64,000 nt of DNA from NCBI GenBank assembly GCA_916048055.1, contig CAJZHL010000010.1, positions 124,001-188,000 of the forward strand, written 5' to 3'. The stretch is from Pedinophyceae sp. YPF-701 (Eukaryota; Chlorophyta; Pedinophyceae). The stretch's first letter is position 1; each line of letters begins with the position of its first letter. The notes beneath the pieces were generated by a model that was not told where the DNA came from, searched no databases, and saw only the letters and a list, made by a program, of their open reading frames with translations. Made by a program: the position numbers and the translations under genes. Positions 33,413 through 45,030 of this stretch are shown here, piece after piece.

Positions 33413-34571
33413 GATTTGTTGCAACGGCCGGGAATGCCGCAATGCCGCCGCCGCGCCGCGACGCGCCCCCTTGGCCGCCCGCAGTCGCTGACCTACCTGG
33501 CAGCTGACACTCCTCCCGCCCGCGCCGCCGCTCAGCGGCCAAACCCACGCCGCGCCCCCGCCCGCACGCATGCGCACGCCCAGGACGCCTCAGCCGCACC
33601 ACCCGCCGCCACGGCCCCCCTGACGCCACGTCGCACGCGCCCTCCACACTGCTGAGTACCAGACAGCTCGCACAGGCGCCCCGCGACGCGTTCTCCGCCA
33701 ACACCCGGGCCTCTCTCTCACGTCTCGTGCTGTCATCTCCGTGAGAACCTACCTCGTGGTACGAAAAACGCCCGAACGCGACGGGAGCCGCCGGTGCACC
33801 GCGTCAAAGCGACACACGGACACGCGTGCTGCTGCTCGCGCCAGTGCGCCCCCCGCGCGGCCCGGCGCGGCATCGCCCCCGGGCACCGTGCGCAGTCCCG
33901 TCCCCGCCGCCACCGGCCGCACGTGCCCTCCCGGCACCACATGACGCATGACATGTCAACTGCGGTCCATTGCGGCCCACGAGCCTCCCGTGAGAGATCC
34001 GTCTCCGCGCGCACCCGGCAGCCGGGCGCCGCGGCGGTCGCGCGCGGCCGTTCGCGTCCCCTTACGCGCCGCGCAGGCGCCGCGAATGCCACCTGGAGGA
34101 ACACGCGAACGCGAGATAGGAAACCAGGGTTGCTGGTGGCGCGCTGGCGCTTGGACGGCGGCGCGAGCGCAGCGGGCGAGTCCGGGCGCCTGGTGCGGGC
34201 AGCGGCGGGTGTCTCGCGGCCGCCACGTCCGCGGGCACGTGGGCAGGTGGCGTCTGACAGCAACGACAGCGGTGCGTGTGTCAAGTCGCGACAGCCGGGG
34301 CGGGGGTGTTTGCGTTCGATCGCGCGGGCCCCGCGGTGGGGCGTGGAGGGCGCGGGCGGTGGGGTGGTGCGGGAAGTTGCGCGTTTGTGAGCAGCGGGTG
34401 AGAGTGGTCTTGGTGTTGCGTGGAGGATATTGATATCTGGGGATCGAGGTTCGTGGGGCCGAGCAGCCTCGACTAGCTGGTGCGGCCTCGCGCGGGCCCG
34501 TCGATGCGTTTCGCGGGACCTGCGGCGCTGCGGGAGACAGTCCGTGGACGGTAGGGCGCGGAGGAGGCAGG
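33413..34571. other. Divergent intergenic region between GOGAT and U2SURP
   Basis: About 1.2 kb without a supportable gene. Long frames exist on both strands but show only Arg-, Ala- and Pro-rich composition. The short AT-richer patch just before 34572 (gatattgatatctggggatc, itself palindromic in gatatc) may belong to the U2SURP promoter. Confidence 0.4.
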
Positions 34572-37500
34572 ATGAAGGGGACGCCGATCTCTTTTTCCAT
34601 TGGCAAGCGGAAGAACACGCTGGCGGTGCGCTCCGGCCCTCTCGCCCGCGCGCCAGAGCCCGTCCGCCGCGTCCGGCGGCGTTGGTCGCCGCGCGAGGGT
34701 TCCTCGGATGCCAGTCCTGCTCATCGTCCGAAAAAGAGCGCGTCTCGATGCGTGCGGCGGCCGAGCCACGCGCGCGAGGCGCAACTGCGCTCCTGTGCTG
34801 CGCGCTCACGCTCGAGCGCCGGCGCGGTCGCCGGGTCGCCGCAGCTGTACACCCAGGAGAAGAAGAAGCGGGAGGAGAAGCAAAAGGCCGAGGCAGATAA
34901 GGTTTTCGAGTCCTTCGTGGAGGCCTTTGGAGGCCCAGAGGATGAAGACCCCGCACCGAAGCGCCGGCGACGGTACGCGACCGCGGTTCCCGCCGCCCGC
35001 GGCCTCCATGTCCGCTCCATGGCGCTCGAACGGAGCATTGCGGCAGATCTGCGTCGCGCGGCGCCCACGGCCCGCACAACGCACCAGTCCGCTCACGGCC
35101 GCCCCTCCCCGCCTCCCGCCGCGCGCAGGGACACCGCTCCGCCCCGTCCCCCGCCGGGGCACCACCACCACACCGAGAGGTCGCCTGCTCCGACGCTCAC
35201 GCCCAAGGTCGCCCGCCACGCGCCTCCGCCCGAGCCGCCTCAGACCGCGCCAGCGCCCATGGCGAAACGCAGCAAGAAGGGCGGCAGCCGCGTCCTGGAC
35301 GAGATGCTCCAGGAGCTCAAGCAGAACCAGCAGCGCCGCGAGGAGCGCCGCGCCATGGGCCTCGACGACGCCGAGGATTTCGCCACGCTGTCGAGCGGCG
35401 ACCCCGCGACCACCAACCTCCACATCAGCAACCTCGCGCCCGACGTCGACGAGGGCATCCTGCTGCGCGAGTTCGGACACTACGGCCCTATCGCGAGCGT
35501 CAAGGTCATGTGGCCGCGGTGCGAGGAGGAGGTCCGGAGGGGACGCAACACGGCGTTCGTTGCGTTTATGCGACGGGAGGACGCCGAGAAGGCGCTCGAG
35601 GGGCTGAACGGGTGCCGGCTGCACGACATGGCGATCATGCTCGGGTGGTCGAAGGCGATCACGATCCCGCGGGCGCCCGTGTGGCCCGCGCCGGGCAGCG
35701 GCGCTGCGGCGCAGCCGCTGTACCGGCCGCACAAGGCCGACATCCGGACCGCGCCGACGACGACGGCGGAGATCAACCTCCAGGTGAGGGCTGCGGTGGC
35801 GTCCCGCGCGCGCGCGCGGCCGTGCGGTCGCCCGGCAGGGTGCTTTACCGTTTCAACAAACATCTTTGTTTTATATTTGTTTTTTTTCTTCACGCATGGG
35901 CGCAATGTGCGCGACCGCCGTGCCGTGGACCGTGCAGGCAATTCTGGACGAGGGCGGGCGCGAGGTGAAGCTCCCCGCGGACCCGCGCGTCCGCTACCTC
36001 GCGGACACTGCCGCCGCCTTTGTTCTGGAGCTCGGCCCCGTGTTCGAGCACATGCTGGCCCAGGAGCACAAGGACGAGCCGGCGTACCAGTTCCTGACGG
36101 ACCTGGCGTCCGAGGACCACGCGTACTACCGCTGGCGGCTGTACAGCCTCGCGCAGGGCGACACGCTGTCGCGGTGGCGCGTGGAGCCGTTCGAGTTCAT
36201 CGAGGACTCCCCCCGCTGGCTCCCGCCGACGATGACGGCGCACAAGGTCGTCAAGGACAGGTGCGCGCCCTGCGCTCGCCCCCGGAACACCACGGCACCC
36301 ACACCGTCTGCGCTGCTTCGCGCGTCTCCGCGCACGGAACGGCCACGCGCTCCGCCGCAGATAATCCGCGGCATTCGGTGCTCCTCATTGCCGCTCCGTC
36401 ACGCACGCACACGACGCCAGCCACGTGACCGATCGACCCCGTGCGTCCACACGCGCCACGTGCAGGCCCGAGGCGGACGCGACGCTGCCGGCGGCGGACG
36501 CGGCGCGCATCCGCGCCGCCCTGGACGACCTGCTCCCCGCGCCGGACCGCGAGCTCATCGGCGACGTCACGATGCTGTGCCTCGACTCGGCAGCGCACGC
36601 CAAGGACGTGGCCGCGCTGCTGCTCGGCGCGCTCGCGGACGCGTCGGCCAGGGCGCCCGCGCGCGTGGCGCGCCTCCTGGCCGTGTCGGACGTCCTGCAC
36701 AACGCGCACGCGACGCGCTCGGACCAGACGGCGGCGCTGCGGCGCGCTCTCGAGGACGGGCTGCCCGACGCGTTCGAGTCCCTGGCGGTGCGTGTTCGCG
36801 CAGCTGCGTTCGCTCTCTTGCTCCGTCTAGCGATTTCCCACACTGGCTCTTCGTCTCGTTGCGTGATGTGGAGCAATTTCGTTTCTTTTACATTTGTTTG
36901 CTTTGACGGCGACGATCGGCCGTGGTTTCTCGTCGCTCCCTGCGCAGAAGTGCTACCGCGCGTCGGGTCCGCGCGGCGCCCGCGCGCTCGGCCGCTACGT
37001 CGCGGACGTCCTCGGCGCCTGGCAGCACTCCATGGTTATACCCGCGGAACTCCTCCGGGGCCTCCACGCGACCTTCGCGTGCGCCGTCTACGACCTCCCG
37101 AAGCACCTCGTCGACGACGCCGACCAGCGGCTGCGTCCCGGGCTCGTCGAGATCGGCGAAGATGGCGCCGTCGCACGGTGTCGGCGGCTGGGGCTGCCGC
37201 GGTCCGGGGGCTTCGAGGCCATGGTGTCGCGCATCGTTGCCGCGGACGCGTTCCAGCGCGCGGCCGAGAGCGGCGCGAAGCTCCCGCACGCGGCGACGAC
37301 GGGCCGCGACGACGACGACGGCGCGCAAGTGCCTGCGCTCGCGGGGGGCGCTCAGGGGCTCCCCGGCGTGGAGGACGCGGTGGCGAAGGCGAAGGCTGCT
37401 GCGGCGGAGCGCGCGCGGGCCGCGACGCAGCGGCGCTCCGGCACGATGACGATGCAGGAGCGCGCGGACGCCGCCGTCCTGGCGAGCAAGTGGGCGGACA

Positions 37501-37913
37501 GCGACGACGAAGACGGCGACGAGCGGCGCGGCGTCGGGCGCGGCCGCGACGGCGGCGCGAAGGCGCGCCAGGGCGAGGCCCCGACGGTCGCGGACGTGCT
37601 CGCGACGGCCGCGCACGCGCTCCGCGAGGCGCAGGCCGCTGCGGTCGAGGGCCGCACCGCGGGCCCGCCGCCGGCGGAGGCCGCGGAGACGCTGCGGGCG
37701 GAGCTGGTCGCGGCGGGCGTGGAGGAGGCGGAGGCAAGAGAGCATTCGCGGCGGCACCGGCGGAAGCTCGAGGATTTCGAAGACGAGGCGCGGCGGTGCC
37801 CGGAACGCGCGAGGGCGCGGTATGGGTCCGGGGACGACCGGGACGCTGGGCGGGACGCGCACGATCGGCGCGGCCGGCATGATGAGCACCGGTACTATGA
37901 GGAGCGGCGGTGA
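34572..37913 (+). CDS. U2SURP: U2 snRNP-associated SURP-motif protein (SR140)
   Basis: Six exons (34572-34625, 34845-34972, 35129-35783, 35938-36260, 36466-36787, 36948-37913) encode 815 residues with matching phases. The N-terminal PISFSIGKRK and the following acidic VFESFVEAF segment are typical of SR140. An RRM lies at about 154-235 (TNLHISNLAPDVDE, then NTAFVAFM as RNP1). A SURP domain begins near 295 (FEHMLAQEHKDEPAYQFL). A CTD-interaction-type CID domain occupies exons 5-6 (ALDDLLPAPDRELIGDVT to LRGLHATF). The tail is rich in Asp, Arg and Glu with the conserved HSRRHRRKLEDFEDE. The protein works in the nucleus at U2 snRNP and branch-site recognition. Introns 3 and 5 hold T-rich islands. 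Fragments of exon 5 recur in the tandem array downstream. Confidence 0.9.
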
Positions 37914-37991
37914 TGGGCCTGGGGGGGCGGTGTGACTGGTTCCGCCGCAGCGCTGAGACCGTGGCCAAAGTGTGGCTGCGCTGCGTCGCGC

Positions 37992-38334
37992 GTCCTTCTC
38001 CGACCTCGAGTCCAGCGAGCCGCTCTCCTCGTGCAGCGCGCGCTCCTTTATCGCCCACCAGCAGCGATCACGGCCTCAACACGCAGTCAGACCGCCATCC
38101 GACCACGCACCCTGCCTGGGATCGAGCCGCCCAGGGCCAGGCAGCCCCCCCGAGCGTGCGGTTCGGCCCGTTGTGCGGGTTGTACACATGGTTGTATACA
38201 TGGTGACAGTGCAGTGCTGCCTGCAACACGGGGCCGAGCGGGCGCTCCACGGTCTGTGGCTCGCTCTGCCCGCCTCCAGCCCCGGCATCAGGCTCCTTGC
38301 ATGTGATCCGACCCCTCTTGTGCTTCTTGGGCGT
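37992..38334 (-). pseudogene. Decayed copy 1 of the small acidic protein gene
   Basis: Compared with the intact copy at 47360-47938, the start codon has changed from ATG to ACG (38334-38332). The readable N-terminus continues as PKKHKRGR and then departs from the intact protein after about 40 residues. The 3' two-thirds is mostly deleted, leaving only a remnant at 37992-38080. It lies head-to-head with membrane-protein gene 1, in the same arrangement as the other two units. Confidence 0.7.
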
Positions 38335-38654
38335 GATCGCGCCGCGTCGCGCCCGCTGGGGCTCCCCGCAGAGCCGCGCGCCGCTGTTTGGTGGGTGGCC
38401 GCCCTGCGACTGTGTGCGGGCTTTGGCGCGCGATGAGCGTCCACACGAAGACATCAAGCGCATGTGCGGCCGCGGCGCGCGATCGGACGCCCGCATGGAG
38501 CGCGATTAGCGGCGGTCGCGCCGGGTGGGGCACCCGACACATCGCACTCCCCCAATCCGTGCGGGGCTCAAGGCTCCTGCAGCAGGCGACCGAGCGCCTG
38601 ATTTCCAGGGTGTTCGCCACCGCCTCGTGCTAGCGAGGCTCCTTCGGACCCGCC

Positions 38655-40562
38655 ATGCGGTCACGTTACGGCAATTCTGCTCTTGCCCTAGGACTAGGGT
38701 CCGTGGCATGCCTTCTCCTGGTGGCGCTGTGCGTCGTGCCGCCTGCCCACACGGAGACCATGCAGGAGCGGTTCGGGAACCTGCGCAGTGAGAAGTCTGC
38801 GATGCCGAGCAAGTGGGTCGGCTACAGCGCGCTGATGGACCGTGAGGTCAAGGTCTGCTGCGATCGTGCCGCCGTCCAGTCCAGGTGCGCACGTCTGCGG
38901 GTGAATTGACGGTTACAATGCCAGGAACGACCCGTCGGTCCCGATGCGGTCGGTGTTCGAATCGCACACGAAGGCTGTCGCGCACCGCTGTGTGTGGCTC
39001 TAGCATCATGGGTCTTCTCTGCGGGTTGAGGCCGATACGGGCCAGAATCTGCGATGCTGCCGCGCGTGATGTCTCGACAGCGCCACATGTTGCAGCGGCG
39101 GCACGGCCAGCACGACGACACGCAGCGCGGCAGGCTGGACCCGTTGCGCAGGCACGAGACGCCGCTGACTGACCTGCCTCGTGTGCTCTGCGTCGCAGTG
39201 CGGCGGAGGTCTGCGTGGGACAAACGAAACAGAACGTCATCGCAGACACTCTTGACGCGATCGGGCAGGCTGCCTCTTTGCTTCCTCCACGACGGTCACT
39301 TTTGTTCGACGCCATCACAGCACCTTTTAGAAGCGACGAAGGGTCCCTCGAGTTCCTCGCGTGCAAGCTCTACGGAACGTGCGGCGGTCGCATCTGCAAG
39401 CCCGTGGACGTTCCTGCCGACTCGCTCTCGCAACTCGAGACGCCAACTGGACACAAACAGTGCGTGTCCTTCGGGGCGAGCTCGATCGCAAACACGACGG
39501 TAGACGCGCAGTTCGCGTTGTCTAGCCGCGCGTGGAGGTCGCTGACGAGCCTTGGGAAAGGCGCGGGGCCAGCGGAACAGACGTGCGAGGTGACCTACAC
39601 GGCCAGGCCCAGCGCGCAGCAAGTGTGCGTCGTACTGGCGCTCATACTTCTGATCGGGCCGGCAGTGCGGCGTGCGTGGTGGTTCTTTCGGCATCCGGAG
39701 GATTTCGTCTCGCAGGACCTAGCTCTGCTAGTCAAGATCTCGTTCTACCTGACAGCGTTCGCGATCTTCGTCTGTCTGACACATCTGCAAGAGAACAAGA
39801 CAATATCCTGGGACGCAGAATTCATCGTGAATGTGGGTCATTGCTGCGTACACCTGACTAAGGTGCTGGTTCTGATGGCTACGTTGTATGCTTGCACTGG
39901 GATTGAGGTACGTTTTTTCCATGTGGCTGCGGTCGTTCTCTCGGTGTTCTGGTGGCATGGCCTTCGCGACGGGTTGGGTCTTGTCACCATGCGAGCCCCT
40001 GTGCCATGCGCACAACTTGAGTTCTACCTCGGGCTCGTGGGCTTCGGCTGGGCGCTGCACAACAGCCCTCAAACCTTCTGGGCCCGCCCAACCGCTGAAG
40101 AGCTACGTCTAAGGCCTTTCTCTCTGTCGACCATCTTCGCCAAGACGGCTGCGGTGAGCCCCCCCGCCCCTGTTCGGCACACACGAAGCTGCAGCACTGC
40201 TGGCAGCCGTGGCGAGCGACAGCCGTTGCGGAACCAAAAAGCCATTTGCGTTGAAACTCACAGCTCCCTTGACACCGCAGGCGTACATACTGAGCTCAGC
40301 CATCTGCTTCCTCACCGAGGACACCGGCAGACGACGTTGGGCGATAGCGGTGTGCGTTGCCATCACGGTCCTTTTGCGAATTCCAATTCCATCGGAGAAA
40401 GACGACCGCAAAGCTGCCTCTTCCGCCGACGTCGATGCCGGCGCATCGGCCGGCCGCGCCGCCGCCAGCCAGGAGCGGCCCGCCCGTCCGTCAAGCCCCG
40501 AGCCGAGGGGGACGTCAAGCGTAGCCACGCGCCGTTCTTCGAGGGCCGCGACTGCGTCCTGA
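38655..40562 (+). CDS. Cys-containing multi-pass membrane protein, family copy 1
   Basis: Exons 38655-38884, 39199-40153 and 40281-40562 encode 488 residues. A signal peptide (hydrophobic core VACLLLVALCVVPPAHTE) is followed by a conserved MPSKWVGYSALMD block with VKVCC. An ectodomain holds further cysteines (VEVCV-like, LACKLYGTCGGRIC, KQC, EQTCEVTY) and one clear NTT sequon. About five hydrophobic segments follow (about 219-240, 249-270, 292-312, 312-330, 350-366), and exon 3 adds another pair near 396-428 before a Ser/Ala/Arg-rich cytoplasmic-type tail. I do not recognise the family. Its layout implies a secretory-pathway or surface membrane protein. Two paralogues lie downstream with the same intron positions. 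Confidence 0.78.
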
Positions 40563-42052
40563 GCCAGTTCGTGCTTCACGCGCCCGGCCGAGCCTCGGCA
40601 CGCCCCGCCGCGAGACTGTGTGAGGGCGACAGTGCTGCGACCTGCGTTCGGGCCTGCCAGCGAGTGCTGCGCGTGCGTGCAAAGGCAACGCAGCTGTCGC
40701 TGACGCCGCGCCCGCGCCCCACCTGCGCGCACAACGCGCGTCACTCTCCGTCACGCCCGCACCAGCTCACGAGCGTCGGGAGCATGTGGCTTGCCGCAAT
40801 CGTGGCAAATGTGTGCTGCTGCAAGCGTCGCACCTGCGCAGCACCGCCCGTCCACGCCCCGCTCCGCACCTCGCGCACGCCGTCGCGCCTCCGCTGCGAC
40901 ACTCGGCGACCCCCGGGCCGGCACCGACGCTCGTTCGGGCTGGCCACTGTCAGCGGCGCGCTCGCACTCGCAGACGTCATGACATCGCCGTCGTGCACGG
41001 ACCGCGTGCGGCGCCGCGGCCAGTCTGCCCGGTCGTGCCTGGTGCAGCTGGTGGGCTCTCGGCCGTGGCACGACGCAGGCAGCGGCGGCGGGAGCCGACA
41101 GACGCAGGGGGGGGGCGCGACACAGTCCTGCAGAGACGGGCCTCCCGGCCGACCTGCGCACCGCACACCAGGGACACCGACGCTTCCCTCAGGGCGCTGG
41201 ACGACATCACGCGACGCTCCTGTGCAGTGGCGCGCTCTGAAAGCATCAACGCGGAACGCTGTCGATCAACGGGGCGTGGGACGCGTGTCAGCTCACCCGC
41301 TGCCCTCTCCGGCACGTATCCCTCGCTGTCACCGGCCACCCGACGCGTCGCCCCTACGCCCGTGGACCGCAACCTCTGCGCGTGCCCACCACCGCACACA
41401 GGCTGGCCTGAAACCGCCCGCTCCCTGGCGCTCCGTCGCGCTACTCGCGCCGTTCTCGCTCCGGTGGCTCCCTCAGCTTCAAGTATATCCGTTCCTTGCA
41501 TGCAGCCGCACCATGATTCGTGCAGCCGCCCCGAGGGCAGCCGTGTGCAACATAGCAGAGCTCCGGCCGCACCCCGACGTGTCAGCACGCGCTGCGCCAT
41601 CTCCATACCCCCGCCGTGCTTCCTCAGCTCATCAGCCAGGTCTCGGACACGCAAACGGTGTCGCCCGCGCCCAGCGCGCCCCCCTCGGCCTGCACCTCAA
41701 GGCCCGCTGGCGCTCTCAACCGCCGCTGCACCGCGCTCGCTCCCCGAGCCGTGACCGCAACATCGTGACGGCACAGCCCTCGCCGCAGCACGTGCACCCG
41801 GCCTCCGCGGGGCGCGCCCGAAGACGCACGGGCGCATGGCGGGGGCGGGCTGTGTCGGGCGGGGTAGAACACCCCCCCTGACACGGTCTCAGGCCCCGAC
41901 CTGCGTCTCGCTCACGCGCACAGGCCTGCTGCTGCCGCTCCTCGCGTCAGGCTCGAGGCAACTGACCGCCGACGTGCACGCCGACGCACAGGCGGGATCA
42001 CACGCTGACACACACCCTCCAACACAGGGCCTGGCTCGTCTGCGTGGTTCCT
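40563..42052. repeat. GC-rich 3' flank of unit 1, repeated in units 2 and 3
   Basis: This flank is closely matched at 45480-46970 and more loosely at 51000-52420. A minus-strand frame preserved in all three copies contains ALGAGDTVCV or TLGAGDT. A second contains EMAQRVLTRR or a near match. No gene model with start, stop and splice sites could be built. The flank may be a decayed gene or a non-coding part of the unit. Confidence 0.55.
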
Positions 42053-42171
42053 TCTCGGCGCGATCGCGGACGACGCGGCCAGGATGCCCGTGCGCGCGGC
42101 GCGCCTACAAGTCGCAGCGGATGTCCTGCACGACGCGCACACGACGCGGTCGGACCAGACGGCGACGGTGT
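42053..42171 (+). pseudogene. Fragment of U2SURP exon 5 (CID domain), copy A
   Basis: This stretch aligns without gaps to 36624-36742 of U2SURP at roughly 80 percent by eye. The conceptual reading still gives ADVLHDAHTTRSDQTA against SDVLHNAHATRSDQTA. It lies at the junction between units 1 and 2, far from any other U2SURP sequence, so it is a duplicated remnant. Confidence 0.8.
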
Positions 42172-42435
42172 GGCAGAGGCCGGCAGTGGTGGGTCGCCGG
42201 GCCGAAGCATGACTCCTCCTCCGCTCAAGGGGTGCCCGCGGTGCGGCTGCGCTGCGTCGCGCGACGCTCGTCGACCGCTCACTCGCCATGCAACGTCACA
42301 TTCCATCTGATGATCAAACCGCGATTTCGCCTCCAGGCGCCACAGCGACCGCGCAACGCAGCGCACCACCGACGCAGCGCCTCCTCGCGCCGACGCCCCG
42401 CCCTCCCCAGCCCCGTCCCGTCGCGTCCGACCGAG

Positions 42436-43029
42436 TCAGCCGCGTCGCCTCTCCTGCGCTGCCTGCCACTGCTCGTACTCCCCCCCCGCGGCCGCGATGG
42501 CCCACATGTCCCTGAGCGCGCGCGGGTCGGTCTTCGCCATCGCCGCGAACGTCGCCCGCAGCGCCTCCGGCACGTACGCGTCCGCCCACGTGTCGATCTT
42601 GACGTGCGCCGGAACACTCGGATCCTCGAACACCGCGCCCACGTGCCGGTCTATCTCGTCCTCGGAGCCCGACGCGTCCACGTCCTCGTCGTCCTTCTCC
42701 GACCTCGAGTCCAGGGAACCGCTCTCCTCGTGCAGCGCGCGCTCCTTCTCACCCAACTCGGCATCAGCAGCGATCATGGCCTCAACACGCAGTCAGACCG
42801 CCATCCGACCACGCACCCTGCCTGGCATCGCGCCGCCCAGGGCCAGGCAGCCCCCCCGAGCGTGCGGTTCGGCCCGCTGTCCTGGGTTGTACACGTGGTG
42901 GCAGTGCAGTGCTGCCTGCGACACGGGGCTGTGCGAGCGCGCCACGGTGTCTGGCTCGCTCTGCCCGCGTCCAGCCCCGGCATCAGGCTCCTTGCATGTG
43001 ATCCGGCCCCTCTTGTGCTTCTTGGGCGT
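42436..43029 (-). pseudogene. Decayed copy 2 of the small acidic protein gene
   Basis: The C-terminal 110 residues are almost identical to the intact copy at 47360 (DASGSEDEIDRHVGAVFEDP, APEAL-type helices, ERRRG end). The start codon has become ACG (43029-43027) and the middle third is replaced by sequence shared with copy 1, breaking the frame. An internal ATG at 42777 could still give a 113-residue C-terminal product, but loss of the NLS-like N-terminus argues for a pseudogene. Confidence 0.7.
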
Positions 43030-43349
43030 GATCGCGCCGCGTCGCGTCCGCTGGGGCTCCCCGCAGAGCCGCGCGCCGCTGTTTGGTGGGTGGCCGCCCT
43101 GCGACTGTGTGCGGGCTTCGACGCCCGACGAGCGTGTTATCGAGGATGTACGGCGCATGTGTGACCGCGTCGCGCGATCGGACGCCCGCACGGAGCGCGG
43201 GCAGCGGCGGTCGCGTCGGGTGGGCACCTGACACATCGCACTCCCCCCAATCCGTGCGGGGCTCAAGCTTCCTGCGGCAGGCGACCGGTCACCTGTTGCA
43301 CAGGGTGCTCGTCAGCTCCTCGTGCTAGCGAGGCTCCTTCGGACCCACC

Positions 43350-45030
43350 ATGCGGTCACGTCACGGCAATTCTGCCGCTGCCCGAGGACTAGGGGCGATG
43401 CTAGGCTTTCTCCTGCTGGCGCTGTGCGTCGTGCCGCCTGCCAGCGCGGAGAGCATGCAGGAGTGGCACGGGAACCTGCGCAGTGACATACCTGCAATGC
43501 CGAGCAGGTGGATCGGCTACAGTGCGCTGATGGACTGGCAGGTCAACGTTTGCTGCGACAGGGCCGTCGTCCAGTCCAGGTGCGCATCTGCGGGTGGACT
43601 ATCGATGACAGTACCAGAGACGATCTGCCGGTCCCGATGCGGTCGGTGTTCGGATCGCACACGAAGACCGCCGCGCGACACTGTGTGGCGCTGGCATCAT
43701 GAGGCACTCCCGGCGCGTTGAGGCCAGTGCGGGCCAGAATCTGCGATGCTGCCGCGCGTGAGCGCGCATGATATACAGAGCCACATGTTGCGACGGCGGC
43801 ATGGCCGGCACGACGACACGCAGCGCGGCAGGCTGGACCCGTTGCGCAGGCACGGGATGCTGACTGACCTGCCTCGTGTGCTCTGCGTCGCAGTGCGGTA
43901 GAGGTCTGCGTGACGCCAACTGCCGACGACGCACAACTCAAGACCGGCGGTCGCATCTGCAAGCCCGTGGACGTTCCTGCCGACTCGCTCTCGCAACTCG
44001 AGACGCCGACTGGAGACAAGCACTGCGTGGCGTTCGGGGTGAGATCGATCGCAAACACGACGGTGGACGCGGAGTTCGCGCTACCCAGCCGCGCGTGGAG
44101 GTCGCTGACGAGCTGGGTTGGAGGCGCGGGGCGAGCGGAACAGACGTGCGAGGTGACCTACACGGCCAGGCCCAGCGCGCAGCAGGTGTGCGTCGTACTG
44201 GCGCTCATACTCCTGATCGGGCCGGCAGTGCGGCTCGCGTGGTGGGGTTATCTGGGTCTGGAGGGTGTCTTCTTGCAGGGCCTTGCTTTCCTGCTCACGG
44301 GCCTTGGTCCAGTACTACCACTACTAGTAGTACTACTACTCACGGGCCTTGGTCCACTACCACTCTTTGCTATATTCGCGATCTTGGATAGTTTCGAGCG
44401 TCTGATTAATGACTTCAACAAATGGGCCCCGATGGATATCGCAAAACAAGTGGGTTCTGATTGCTTGCTCGTGCTTTGGGTGTTGTTCCTGATGGTTATG
44501 GTCTATTTATCTGTTAAGGCATCTTTTTTCAATGCTGGGGCGATCATTCTTTCGATATTTGGGTTCCGGGGCCTTGTCGAGGGGATAGGTCTCGCAACCA
44601 TGCGAGCCCCTGTGCCATGCCCACAACTTGGTTTCTACCTCGGGCTCGTGTTCTTCGGCTGGGCGCTGCACCACAACCCTCAAACCTTCTGGGGCTCCCC
44701 AACCGCTGGAGAGTTTCGTCTGAGGCCTCTCTCTCTGTCCACCACCCTTTCCAAGACGGCTGCGGTGAGCCCCCCCCGCCCCTGTACGGCATGATGGCAC
44801 ACACAAAGTTGCAGCACTGCTGGCGAGCGACAGCTGCAGAACCAAAAAGCCGTTTGAGATTGAGTCTCACAGCTCCTTTGACACCGCAGGCGTACATCCT
44901 GCCCTCAGCCATCTGCTTCCTCACCGAGAACGTCGACGGACGATTTTGGACGAATGTGGCGTGCATCGCAATCACGGCCCTTGTGCGAAACGAGGTCGTC
45001 AGCGTCTCGCTTGGTCCGAAGTTCGCTTAA
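43350..45030 (+). CDS. Cys-containing multi-pass membrane protein, family copy 2
   Basis: Exons 43350-43579, 43894-44764 and 44890-45030 encode 413 residues. Signal peptide, MPSRWIGYSALMD block, CC pair, GGRICKPVDVPAD ectodomain and EQTCEVTY match copy 1 closely. Two differences stand out. About 60 residues of helical ectodomain present in copies 1 and 3 are missing after VCVTPTADDAQ. The C-terminus also stops early (SLGPKFA), because about 270 bases separate it from the Ser/Ala-rich tail sequence that resumes near 45310. A hydrophobic expansion (LPLLVVLLLTGLG) arises from a local duplication at 44295-44357. It is probably still expressed, since every splice junction and frame is intact, but it may be diverging in function. 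Confidence 0.72.

Larger units (their letters stand above)
37941..42050. repeat. Tandem array, unit 1
   Basis: First of three segmental copies. From left to right it contains a truncated minus-strand pseudogene of the small acidic protein, a divergent spacer, membrane-protein gene 1 (+) and a GC-rich flank from 40563. Near 37992 the sequence jumps from the segment found at 42238 in unit 2 directly to the tccttctccgacctcgag segment, so several hundred bases have been deleted from this copy. Confidence 0.8.

Noticed and set aside
39215-41881. Reading the whole 888-codon frame from 39215 as one protein
   Set aside because: The part after 40153 is low-complexity. Splicing at AAGACGGCTGCG|GTGAGC to the acaccgcag acceptor gives a continuation conserved in all three family copies, so the long frame is read-through into an intron and flank.
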